The notes beneath the pieces are model-generated. The model searched no databases and had not been told where the DNA came from. It worked only from the letters and a program-made list of their open reading frames with translations. From Candidatus Thalassarchaeaceae archaeon (GTDB lineage Archaea; Thermoplasmatota; Poseidoniia; Poseidoniales; Thalassarchaeaceae), in contig JASLJW010000012.1 of the NCBI GenBank assembly GCA_030747885.1, positions 1-13,495 on the forward strand: DNA of 13,495 nucleotides. Direction: 5' to 3'. Positions within the stretch are counted from its first letter, which is position 1; each line of letters opens with the position of its first letter. This document shows, in pieces, positions 1-7,251 of this stretch. Position numbers and translations under genes: made by a program.

Positions 1-854
1 TGAATTCCTGCAGCTTCGAATGCAGCAAACTTCTCCGCAGCAGTACCCTTACCTCCGCTAATAATTGCTCCAGCATGCCCCATTCTTTTCCCTGGGGGCG
101 CGGTTGCACCTGCAACGAATCCTACGATTGGTTTGGTAACATTTTCTTTTGCCCAAGCTGCGGCCTCTTCTTCTGCTGACCCCCCAATTTCTCCAATCAT
201 CACAATCGCTTCTGTTTGTGGGTCAGATTCGAATGCTGCTAAACAATCAATGAATCCAGTTCCATTAACTGGGTCTCCACCTATCCCTATGCACGTTGAC
301 TGCCCTTCACCAATACTCATTGTCTGAGCAACAGCTTCGTAGGTTAGAGTCCCTGATTTGGAGACAATACCAATCCTACCTTTAGCATGAATATGGCCTG
401 GCATAATTCCAAGTTTTGCCCCTCCAGTCTCCCCTGGAGTAATTATTCCTGGACAATTAGGGCCAATTAGTCTCACACCAGGTCTATCTGAAACATATGC
501 TACTGCTTTCACCATGTCTAAGGTTGGAATTCCTTCTGTGATGCAAACGATGATTCCTTCTCCTTTGATTCGATCGAAGGCTTCTGCTGCCTCCATAATG
601 GCTCCTGCAGCAAATGGAGGAGGGACATAGACGATTGTAGCATCAGCATCGGTTTCATTTACGGCTTCTTCAACTGAATCCCAAACAGGAACTTCTCGAA
701 CTCCCAAATCGACCATCTGTCCACCTTTTCCAGGAGTGCATCCTCCGACAATATCGGTACCATATTCTGCCATTTTCATTGAATGGAATTGTCCTTGGCG
801 CCCAGTAATTCCTTGGACGATGACTTTTGCATCTTCTTCAATCCAAACAGCCAT
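1..854 (-). CDS. sucD: Succinate-CoA ligase, alpha subunit (C-terminus cut by window edge)
   Basis: Alpha subunit of succinyl-CoA synthetase, which interconverts succinyl-CoA and succinate with nucleotide phosphorylation in the TCA cycle; cytosolic. Translation from ATG 854 gives 284 complete residues, beginning MAVWIEEDAKVIVQGITGRQ. That start matches the CoA-binding Rossmann domain with its ITGRQG loop. The middle carries GPNCPGIITPGE and KSGTLTYEA. Near the edge, GKRMGHAGAIISGGKGT contains the phosphohistidine, H260. Bacterial and archaeal homologues are about 290 residues, so only a few residues are missing beyond position 1. The start codon shares one base with the sucC stop (TGATG), and a strong Shine-Dalgarno lies inside the end of sucC, so the two subunits are almost certainly co-translated. 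Identification is firm; NDP specificity (ADP or GDP) cannot be read from this subunit. Confidence 0.96.
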   Translation of the reverse strand, partial: MAVWIEEDAKVIVQGITGRQGQFHSMKMAEYGTDIVGGCTPGKGGQMVDLGVREVPVWDSVEEAVNETDADATIVYVPPPFAAGAIMEAAEAFDRIKGEGIIVCITEGIPTLDMVKAVAYVSDRPGVRLIGPNCPGIITPGETGGAKLGIMPGHIHAKGRIGIVSKSGTLTYEAVAQTMSIGEGQSTCIGIGGDPVNGTGFIDCLAAFESDPQTEAIVMIGEIGGSAEEEAAAWAKENVTKPIVGFVAGATAPPGKRMGHAGAIISGGKGTAAEKFAAFEAAGI

Positions 855-2065
855 CAGTTTTCACCTCCGATGAGTTCAACTATTTTTTGCGCCCCATTTG
901 CTAAATCATCTGCAGGATGGATATTGAGTGAACTCTCGGCCAATATCGCCTTCCCTTCGTCTACATTGGTGCCGGCTAGACGTACTACAAGTGGCACTTC
1001 TAGGCCTAGATTCTCAACTGCGGCAATTACGCCTCTTGCAATAATGTCACAACGCATGATTCCTCCAAATATGTTTACTAGAATACCCTTGACATTTGGG
1101 TCTTCTAGGATGATACTGAAAGCAGTAGTAACTTGTTCTTCATTAGCTCCTCCTCCCACATCTAGGAAATTAGCTGGTTCACCACCGTATAACTTGATGA
1201 CGTCCATTGTAGCCATTGCTAAACCGGCTCCATTGACGAGACATCCTATGTTTCCATCTAATTTCACATATGATAATCCGGCTTCACTGGCTCTAATCTC
1301 TGTTTCTTCTTCTTCAGACATGTCTCTCATTTCATCCCAAGATGAATTGTGCCTAAATTCTGCATTTGAGTCAAATCCTATCTTTGCATCTAAGGCTATG
1401 ATTTCATCATTAGATGTCTTGACTAGTGGGTTTATTTCGACCATTGCACAGTCGTTTTCCATGAATACATTGTATAATTTAGGCATCATTTTTGCAAATG
1501 ATTTCAACGACGACCCTGTAAGTCCTAAGGATGTGCCTAAGTTTCTCGTTTGGAATGGCAATAGTCCTGCGTGTGGATCTATCCAAACTTTGTGAATTGC
1601 ATCAGGATTATGTTCAGCAACTTCTTCAATATCCATTCCTCCTTCAGTGGACGCCATGATTAGAACCGATTTTGCTTCTCTATCGACCAACATGGCGAGA
1701 TAGTACTCATGTGCAATATCGCATCCTGATTCGACATACAGGTTCCTCACCATTTTCCCTTCTTTTCCAGTTTGTTTTGTTACTAAGACATGGCCAAGGA
1801 TATTGTCGGCATATGTTTCAACTTCCTTTCTTGAAAAAGCTATTTTCACTCCACCTTCCATGATTAAATCCCCACTATTCGGGCAATACAGGTTGCCTTT
1901 TCCTCTTCCTCCAGCATGGATTTGACTTTTGACGGCAACTACCTTGGTCCCTAACGCATCATAGGCATCTAGTGCCTGTTCTACAGTTGTACAATGTGCG
2001 CCATCTAGTACTGCAACACCAGCATCTCTGAACAGTTTCTTTCCTTGGTACTCGTGGATGTTCAT
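854..2065 (-). CDS. sucC: Succinate-CoA ligase, beta subunit (ATP-grasp)
   Basis: Beta subunit of succinyl-CoA synthetase, carrying the nucleotide-binding ATP-grasp fold; partner of the SucD encoded directly downstream. It is 403 residues from ATG 2065. That start (MNIHEYQGKKLF) aligns with the conserved family N-terminus, so a longer frame reaching 2239 is rejected. Visible landmarks are the grasp loop HAGGRGKG (50-57), VESGCDIAHEYY (111-122), AMVEINPL (207-214), NGAGLAMATMD (278-288), FLDVGGGA (300-307) and the C-terminal NIFGGIMRCD (331-340). The segment after GGRGKG (about residues 58-71) is longer than in E. coli SucC (388 aa), resembling the mitochondrial/alphaproteobacterial style. This may mean an old bacterial origin, but that is inference. 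The gene has a GGAGG-like sequence upstream and ends in a one-base overlap with sucD. Confidence 0.96.
   Translation of the reverse strand: MNIHEYQGKKLFRDAGVAVLDGAHCTTVEQALDAYDALGTKVVAVKSQIHAGGRGKGNLYCPNSGDLIMEGGVKIAFSRKEVETYADNILGHVLVTKQTGKEGKMVRNLYVESGCDIAHEYYLAMLVDREAKSVLIMASTEGGMDIEEVAEHNPDAIHKVWIDPHAGLLPFQTRNLGTSLGLTGSSLKSFAKMMPKLYNVFMENDCAMVEINPLVKTSNDEIIALDAKIGFDSNAEFRHNSSWDEMRDMSEEEETEIRASEAGLSYVKLDGNIGCLVNGAGLAMATMDVIKLYGGEPANFLDVGGGANEEQVTTAFSIILEDPNVKGILVNIFGGIMRCDIIARGVIAAVENLGLEVPLVVRLAGTNVDEGKAILAESSLNIHPADDLANGAQKIVELIGGEN
861..868 (-). promoter_or_regulatory. Shine-Dalgarno of sucD embedded in the sucC 3' end
   Basis: On the minus strand GGAGGTGA lies six bases before the sucD ATG at 854. 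The same bases encode the last residues of SucC (GGEN-stop). Together with the TGATG stop/start overlap this fixes the sucD start and implies translational coupling, which would keep the two subunits of the complex in balance. Confidence 0.8.
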
Positions 2066-2077
2066 CCTTATCCCCGT

Positions 2078-2085
2078 CCCCTCCT
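2078..2085 (-). promoter_or_regulatory. Probable Shine-Dalgarno of sucC
   Basis: AGGAGGGG on the minus strand lies about 12-14 bases before the sucC ATG at 2065. The spacing is longer than ideal, but it is the only strong purine match there and supports the ATG 2065 start. The rest of the 106-bp divergent gap (2066-2171) shows no TATA element I would commit to, although both promoters must lie in or near it. Confidence 0.4.
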
Positions 2086-2171
2086 GATGAAACCCGTCCT
2101 TAACCATGACCGCGCACAATTTGAGCGGTTTCAAACAGAATACACTTGAGAGATGGCCGTTTCGGAACAGT

Positions 2172-3164
2172 ATGGATGTAGTCGTACTTGCAGGTGGTTT
2201 CGGCACACGCCTGCGTCCTTGGACCCTCCATATGCCCAAACCATTGGTTCCAATTTTAGACCGTGCAATGATTCAACATGTGGTCGATGTTCTTCCTGAG
2301 AATTTAGTGGACCGAGTACTGATTGCTGCAGGTTATGGGATTGATCAGATGAGAACTCATTTTGATGCTCTAGATTTGCCTTATGAAGTACTGATTGTGG
2401 AGGAAACTGAACCTCTAGGTACAGGTGGAGCAATTGCCAATTGTAGACCTCATCTATCTGACGGCACTTTTTGTGTTATTAATGGAGACCTCCTAACCAG
2501 TCTATCGGTGGAAAAAATGTTGACTCAACATTCCAAGAGTGGTTCATTAGCTACTATTTCACTTTGGGAAGTAGAAGATCCATCTCGTTTTGGAGTAGCT
2601 GATTACGATGCCAATAGTTGCCTAATCCGGAGATTCCAAGAGAAGCCACCTCGGGAGGAAGCCTTCTCCAATCTAATCAATGCTGGAACATATCTAATTG
2701 AACCCGAATTGTTTGATCGAATGCCTACTGGTGCATTTAGCATCGAAAGGGACGTTTATCCCCATGTTGCTGAAGATGGATTGTTGAGCGGATTTCCGTT
2801 TGAAGGATGGTTTGTTGATGCGGGTACTCCCCAGTCTTACATTGAGGCAGTACAGACATCTATCGTGAATGAAAAACACCTTTCAGGGGAAATTGATGGT
2901 ACGAATTGGACATTATCTAAAATTGGTTCAAATGTTGTTAAATCATCAATTAGAGCAGATGTTTCTATCGATTCCAGTTCGTCTATATCTGATTCCGCAA
3001 TCTTGGAAGGATGTAGTGTAGGTGCTCGTTCAATTCTTCAAGGATGTATGATTGGTGCGAATACTATGATTGGTTCAGATGTAGAATTAACTGATGTAGT
3101 AGTTGATTTTGATACGAAGATTCCCTCAGGCCATGTTCAGAATGGTGGGACCTTTCCAAAATAG
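2172..3164 (+). CDS. NDP-sugar pyrophosphorylase (mannose-1-phosphate guanylyltransferase-like) with beta-helix tail
   Basis: Nucleotidyltransferase that joins a sugar-1-phosphate to an NTP to give an NDP-sugar for glycan or glycolipid synthesis; cytosolic. It is 330 residues from ATG 2172. The N-terminus MDVVVLAGGFGTRLRPWT is the family signature (GGxGTRLRP at 8-16, then PKP at 22-24). Further motifs are PLGTGGAI (81-88), the metal/substrate site NGD (104-106), EKP (157-159), NAGTY (170-174) and WFVDAGTP (213-220). Residues about 250-315 show loosely repeating hexapeptides (SIRADVSI, AILEGCSVGARSILQGCMIGANTMI), a left-handed beta-helix that in relatives drives oligomerisation or regulation. 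An in-frame ATG at 2106 would add 22 residues with no family counterpart, so 2172 is preferred. Substrate is uncertain: GDP-mannose, UDP-glucose and dTDP-glucose enzymes all share these motifs. The helicase gene follows 41 bp downstream. Confidence 0.88.
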   Translation: MDVVVLAGGFGTRLRPWTLHMPKPLVPILDRAMIQHVVDVLPENLVDRVLIAAGYGIDQMRTHFDALDLPYEVLIVEETEPLGTGGAIANCRPHLSDGTFCVINGDLLTSLSVEKMLTQHSKSGSLATISLWEVEDPSRFGVADYDANSCLIRRFQEKPPREEAFSNLINAGTYLIEPELFDRMPTGAFSIERDVYPHVAEDGLLSGFPFEGWFVDAGTPQSYIEAVQTSIVNEKHLSGEIDGTNWTLSKIGSNVVKSSIRADVSIDSSSSISDSAILEGCSVGARSILQGCMIGANTMIGSDVELTDVVVDFDTKIPSGHVQNGGTFPK

Positions 3165-3205
3165 TTCGTCGACAGCCACTTATGGGTGTTTGATGTGCTG
3201 TATAC

Positions 3206-6007
3206 ATGGGAGAGCACCCCTTTGGAGGTATCCACTTCGCTGGAACACTCCGCCCATCTCAAGTGGCAGCTTCATCCATCATTCAAAATCAATTGGATAA
3301 TGGAAATAAGAGGCTGCATATCGTTGCACCTCCAGGTTCTGGAAAAACTGTACTTGGGTTGTACGTATGGTCCGATATAATTAGGAAACCAACATTGGTA
3401 TTGTCTCCGAATTCAGCCATTCAGGCTCAATGGGCAGCTAGAACAGATCTTTTCGAACTTGATGGCAAGGATGATCTGATTAGTACATCTCCACATACTC
3501 CTGGTTTACTTACATCTCTTACCTACCAATCACTCACTCTACCGATTCGTGGAAACCAGGAGATTGATGTCGCTGCAAGAGAGATATGGGCAGAGAAGTT
3601 GATCGAAGAGGGTGAAGCTAGTGACTTTTCTTCGGCAGAGAATTGGCAGAATGATTTATGCGAACGAAATCCTGATTATTTTGCTAACAGGATGTCGGTC
3701 TATAGAAAAAAGGCTAGAGGAGAAAATGAATCTAATGACGATCCTCTTTGGGAACTCCATTCTTCATCTAGAGGCCATATTAAGAGATTACAAGAAGTTG
3801 GAGTAGAATTCATTATTCTTGATGAATGCCATCACTTATTGCATCACTGGGGAAATATTTTGAACACCGTGAAGGACATGTTTGGAGATCCAGTCATTCT
3901 TGGTTTAACTGCCACACCTCCAAATGAGGCCAAGACCCAAAAATCACTGGACAACTACAACTCTTTGTTGGGAGAGGTAGATTACCACGTCCCAATTCCT
4001 GCGTTGGTTCGCGATTCGAATCTTGCTCCGTATCAGGATTTAGTCCAATTTGTTCGCCCTAATGCGAAGGAAATGAAATACATCGCCCAGGTGGATTATG
4101 AGTTCAAAGAACTGGTTGAATTACTTCAAGCTGAACGAGATCCTAGCGATGAAGATAGGATTGCACCAATGAATGAATGGTTGTTGGGAGCATTAGCGAA
4201 TCCAAAGGAAGTTGCAGGTGTTGATTTCAATGGTTGGCCCACAGTACCAGATGAATCATCAGGCAATAAGTTCCTCAATACTGCAAGGAGGCATATCGAA
4301 GAATCTGATTTTTCATTGCCAGTAGGAGTCCCCAAAACTACAGAATCGATTAAGGCAGAAATACTTCCGGATTTGGAAATGTATACTTACATGGTTGATA
4401 GATATGTCAGAAAGGGTTTACGTCTATCAAAAAGTACCAAAGATCACGAACTTGCTGAAGAAGCAATAGCTAGATTTCGACTTCTAGGAAGGCAGATCAC
4501 AGAAACAGGCGTCCGTCCTTCCGCTTCCCCTGTAGGTCGGATTATGGCTTACTCACAGGCAAAATTGGATGCTTTACTCGATATCCTACGTAGTGAGATG
4601 CAAGCATTGGGGCCTTCGATTAGAGCAGTAGTTGTTACTGATTTCGAAAAAACATCATCTATGGCAGTGGTTGAAGGTGTGCTAGATGCAGAGGCAGGAG
4701 GAGCAGTCGCTGCATTTCGAACAATCGTTAATGATGAAGCAACAGATTATCTGAATCCTATTTTGATGACTGGAAGTACAGTTTTGGTAGACGATGATTT
4801 AGTTGAAAAATTCATGAACGAGGCTCGTTCTTGGATATCCGAAAGAGGACTCAAGATCGAACTTGTAGACGTAATTGAGGGTCCTTATCACGATATTCAA
4901 GGTTCTGGCAAAGATTGGGTGCCTAGAAACTACATCGAGATGATTACCGAACTTTTTCAGAGAGGAGTGACAAATTGTATTGTTGGAACTCGGGGCCTTC
5001 TAGGAGAAGGTTGGGATGCTTCTAGAATCAACGTCCTGGTAGATTTGACATCGGTATCAACAGACATGAGCATCAATCAGTTGAGAGGGCGTTCGTTTCG
5101 ACTTGATAGTAAGTGGCCAGAGAAAGTTGCAAATAATTGGGATATTATCTGTATTGCTGAAGAATTTGCTAAAGGATTTGATGATTATGACCGTTTCAAG
5201 AAGAAACATAAACACCTGTATGGCGTTTGTGATGATGGTGCAATAGAGAAAGGAGTTGGGCACGTGCATCCTGCCTTCACTGAAGTATGTGATGAAGCAA
5301 TTAGTGAGGGTATGGCAGTATTCAATAGAGAGATGTTGGATAGATCTAGGACACGTCAAAAGACAAGAGAACTTTGGAAAATCGGCGAACCATTTGAGGC
5401 CGTTCCAAGGTCTGCGTTAGAACTGAAATCATCTGTTGGGGGCGACGATGAATGGCCATTAACGGGAGACACAAAATGGACTGATGGTTCGTTGATTGAG
5501 GCAATTGCTAATGTCATTCTCAAGACTATGATTCAGATCAAAATGCTTCCTGAAGACACTTCCTTGGAAGGAGGAGAAAGAGGAGGGGGTTGGATGAGAG
5601 TACATCTAGAAGGTTGTTCTGAAGAACAGTCTGAGATGTTCTGTAATGCCTTGAGTGAGGTCTTAGGTCCACTTGATAACAAGCCAAGATACGTTATTCC
5701 ACGATCTGCAAAATTCTTGGATCCAATATTAGTTCAAACATTCCTTTCGAGGTATTTCCCTTGGTGGTTTGATCCTAAGGAAGGGATTAACGAGAGAATA
5801 CAGCCTGTAATGTTACATGCGGTTCCAAATATTTTCTGCCGTCCAAGAATAAATGCGGAGATTTTTGAAATATATTGGAACATCCACGTAAGTCCTGGAG
5901 AATTGATGTATGGTCACAGTAAGGCAGGAAAGGAAATGATTGAGGATGCAAAAATTTCTGGGATGGCTCCAGATTGGTCAAAACATCAAAAGAACGTCTT
6001 CATCTAA
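3206..6007 (+). CDS. Large SF2 (DECH-box) helicase with uncharacterised C-terminal region
   Basis: ATP-dependent superfamily 2 nucleic-acid translocase of the XPB/type I-III restriction helicase style, 933 residues. Motifs in order: a Q-like element GTLRPSQ (13-19), Walker A APPGSGKT (41-48), DEAH-like box DECHH (206-210), motif III TATPP (235-239), motif V-like GEGWD (600-604) and motif VI QLRGRSFR (625-632). About 310 residues separate the start of the second RecA-like half from motif III, so there is a large insertion. Residues from about 735 to 933 form a C-terminal region with RYVIPRS (828-834), HAVP (871-874) and a late SPGELMYG segment. It reminds me of the tail of roughly 1000-residue bacterial DEAD/DEAH 'helicase family' proteins, but no function is known to me. 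No nuclease or methylase is visible in it or next to it. ATG 3206 is the only in-frame start after the stop at 3191. No clear Shine-Dalgarno is seen. Role (repair, transcription-coupled work or defence) is unresolved. Confidence 0.88.
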   Translation: MGEHPFGGIHFAGTLRPSQVAASSIIQNQLDNGNKRLHIVAPPGSGKTVLGLYVWSDIIRKPTLVLSPNSAIQAQWAARTDLFELDGKDDLISTSPHTPGLLTSLTYQSLTLPIRGNQEIDVAAREIWAEKLIEEGEASDFSSAENWQNDLCERNPDYFANRMSVYRKKARGENESNDDPLWELHSSSRGHIKRLQEVGVEFIILDECHHLLHHWGNILNTVKDMFGDPVILGLTATPPNEAKTQKSLDNYNSLLGEVDYHVPIPALVRDSNLAPYQDLVQFVRPNAKEMKYIAQVDYEFKELVELLQAERDPSDEDRIAPMNEWLLGALANPKEVAGVDFNGWPTVPDESSGNKFLNTARRHIEESDFSLPVGVPKTTESIKAEILPDLEMYTYMVDRYVRKGLRLSKSTKDHELAEEAIARFRLLGRQITETGVRPSASPVGRIMAYSQAKLDALLDILRSEMQALGPSIRAVVVTDFEKTSSMAVVEGVLDAEAGGAVAAFRTIVNDEATDYLNPILMTGSTVLVDDDLVEKFMNEARSWISERGLKIELVDVIEGPYHDIQGSGKDWVPRNYIEMITELFQRGVTNCIVGTRGLLGEGWDASRINVLVDLTSVSTDMSINQLRGRSFRLDSKWPEKVANNWDIICIAEEFAKGFDDYDRFKKKHKHLYGVCDDGAIEKGVGHVHPAFTEVCDEAISEGMAVFNREMLDRSRTRQKTRELWKIGEPFEAVPRSALELKSSVGGDDEWPLTGDTKWTDGSLIEAIANVILKTMIQIKMLPEDTSLEGGERGGGWMRVHLEGCSEEQSEMFCNALSEVLGPLDNKPRYVIPRSAKFLDPILVQTFLSRYFPWWFDPKEGINERIQPVMLHAVPNIFCRPRINAEIFEIYWNIHVSPGELMYGHSKAGKEMIEDAKISGMAPDWSKHQKNVFI

Positions 6008-7102
6008 TCACGAACACTCTATGCAGTGTATCGATGACCCCTTATGTTCATTACAATATTTCTTTCTGCAACTAAAGCATTGGAATGAGTAAAATGTCAT
6101 TGCAGCGTTGCATTCAGGATGTGAGCATGTTTCTACATCCGGGTTTACTGTAACTGTAGAATCAATTGAGTTCGCCTGTTTTTCCATTGCTTCTTCCATT
6201 GCATTTTGGAAGCTTGAAATTAATTGACTTTCAAGATTATTTTCTGAAATTTCTTTTTTTGTCTCGTGCGCTGTACTCTCGAATGACGAATAATTCGGAA
6301 AAATTATTGATCTTACGTATGGTGATTCAACGAACTTTTGAGCGTCGTTTTGACTTAAGTCCAATTCCGTTTGTAATTTCATTTTCACCTCTGCTTCCGT
6401 CATGGATTCTCCGAGCGATAATTTTGCAATTACTGAATTGTATCTTCTGGTTCTAGAGGGAGAAATCCCTTCTGTATCAACATTTGAAGAGACCTGTACA
6501 TTTTGTCCTTGAATTGGCGCCCTTTGTTCTCCATTCCATTGATCTTGATCGTTTGTGAATGAACTTACATGTTGTTGAAATTCTCTCGCCATTCCTACAA
6601 ACCCTCTCAATTCATAATAGGCCTCTGAGATTGTTCCTTTACTTCTAGCTCTTATGAAGGCAATTAATGGAATAATAATTCCTAATGTAAAGACAATCAT
6701 ATCGGTTGGATCTATTCCCTCCCAACCGGCGATTATAACGGCTTCTTGAGGCCAATCAGGGTTATAGAACACAACTATTTCGTCACCTTCTTCGGGAAAA
6801 TCTTCGTAAAAATCCTCATAAATAACTTCAGTCCATCCAAGACTGACCTGATTATTTGTATAATTTTTATCTCCTACGGTGTACAAATATTCGATATCTT
6901 CCTCCCACATGCAACCTCCTTCACTGTCGTAATTACAAAACGAATCATAGTCCCCAATGGTGCCGATTGTTGTATCCCAATTGGATGTGGATAATTGAGC
7001 CGCAGTATTTCCGAATATGATGATTACAAAAACAAGCCCAACTGGGGCTGCAATAAGTGTGCTCAACCAGGAAATAAAAAGTGGTGCTTCGTCTTCAGAC
7101 AT
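6008..7102 (-). CDS. Two-TM membrane protein: DUF3592-like ectodomain plus cytosolic AN1-like zinc finger
   Basis: 364 residues. Hydrophobic segment 1 spans about 8-32. An extracytoplasmic domain (about 40-130) follows, with the DUF3592 pattern: YTVGDKNYTNN, then EEGDEIVVFYNPDWPQEAVI. Segment 2 spans about 134-152 and is followed by RARSK, placing the rest in the cytosol by the positive-inside rule. The cytosolic part has a polar linker, a helical stretch (about 224-262), a charged helix that may form a coiled coil (about 280-312), and a terminal finger with C326, C331, C342, C345, C350, H353, H359, C360 and C363. The C-x2-C-x4-C-x2-H-x5-H-C core resembles AN1 fingers, with slightly altered spacing at the end. 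AN1 proteins in eukaryotes touch ubiquitin and stress pathways; here the role is unknown. Its stop directly abuts the helicase stop on the other strand. A GC-rich structured block lies just upstream of its ATG. Confidence 0.8.
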   Translation of the reverse strand: MSEDEAPLFISWLSTLIAAPVGLVFVIIIFGNTAAQLSTSNWDTTIGTIGDYDSFCNYDSEGGCMWEEDIEYLYTVGDKNYTNNQVSLGWTEVIYEDFYEDFPEEGDEIVVFYNPDWPQEAVIIAGWEGIDPTDMIVFTLGIIIPLIAFIRARSKGTISEAYYELRGFVGMAREFQQHVSSFTNDQDQWNGEQRAPIQGQNVQVSSNVDTEGISPSRTRRYNSVIAKLSLGESMTEAEVKMKLQTELDLSQNDAQKFVESPYVRSIIFPNYSSFESTAHETKKEISENNLESQLISSFQNAMEEAMEKQANSIDSTVTVNPDVETCSHPECNAAMTFYSFQCFSCRKKYCNEHKGSSIHCIECS

Positions 7103-7121
7103 TTTTTCACATCAATGGTTT

Positions 7122-7217
7122 GCATCGGCGCGGACCTCACGCGCCGATGCGGTTGGTGTCTATGCCAATGAGCGGCCTGCCGCTCTGCCGTCATTGCCCG
7201 AAGGCTCCGTCGAGGTC
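7122..7217 (-). ncRNA. Candidate structured RNA or 5' leader (hairpins, pseudoknot, UUCG loop)
   Basis: Intergenic block of about 68% GC (64 of the 94 bases from 7122 to 7215), in DNA that looks far more AT-rich on both sides. Elements: a perfect 11-bp inverted repeat GCATCGGCGCG (7122-7132) / CGCGCCGATGC (7140-7150) with a 7-base loop. Six of those loop bases (7133-7138, GACCTC) are complementary to GAGGTC at 7212-7217, giving a pseudoknot or a competing long-range helix. GAGCGG/CCGCTC (7170-7175/7180-7185) forms a second stem inside CAATG/CATTG (7166-7170/7192-7196). GCC-TTCG-GGC on the minus strand (7205-7196) makes a C(UUCG)G tetraloop, which favours minus-strand transcription. It sits between the primase stop and the ATG of the AN1 gene, so it may be that gene's 5' leader or an independent RNA. 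No tRNA T-arm, C/D box or known riboswitch consensus was recognised. Confidence 0.45.
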
Positions 7218-7233
7218 AAATTCAAATTCGTTC

Positions 7234-7251
7234 AAATGTCTATGAACATTT
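7234..7251 (-). repeat. Short hairpin at the primase stop codon
   Basis: AAATGT (7234-7239) and ACATTT (7246-7251) form a 6-bp inverted repeat with a 6-base loop, starting at the last base of the primase stop codon. On the minus strand it has no following T-run, so it is at best a weak 3'-end structure. Confidence 0.25.

Noticed and set aside
783..1595. 270-codon open frame on the plus strand
   Set aside because: It lies wholly antisense to sucC, whose reading frame matches a known family end to end. The antisense protein is low-complexity Ser/Pro/Ile-rich with no motif.
2106..2171. 22-residue N-terminal extension of the NDP-sugar pyrophosphorylase from ATG 2106
   Set aside because: The family starts immediately before the GGxGTRLRP motif, as at ATG 2172. 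The extension has no conserved character and lies in the divergent promoter gap.
2066..2239. 58-residue N-terminal extension of SucC
   Set aside because: MNIHEYQGK at 2065 is the conserved family N-terminus, and the extension overlaps the start of the divergent gene.
3206..6007. Restriction-modification or defence operon around the helicase
   Set aside because: No methylase, nuclease, specificity subunit or other defence gene flanks it. Its neighbours are a nucleotide-sugar enzyme and a membrane protein.
7122..7150. Intrinsic terminator for the primase gene
   Set aside because: The hairpin is strong, but no T-run follows on either strand, and archaeal termination relies mainly on T-tracts.
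7133..7217. tRNA gene of 85 bases (GACCTC...GAGGTC as acceptor stem)
   Set aside because: Only six acceptor pairs form. There is no GGTTCxAxxCC T-arm, no convincing D-arm and no anticodon arm with a 7-base loop on either strand.
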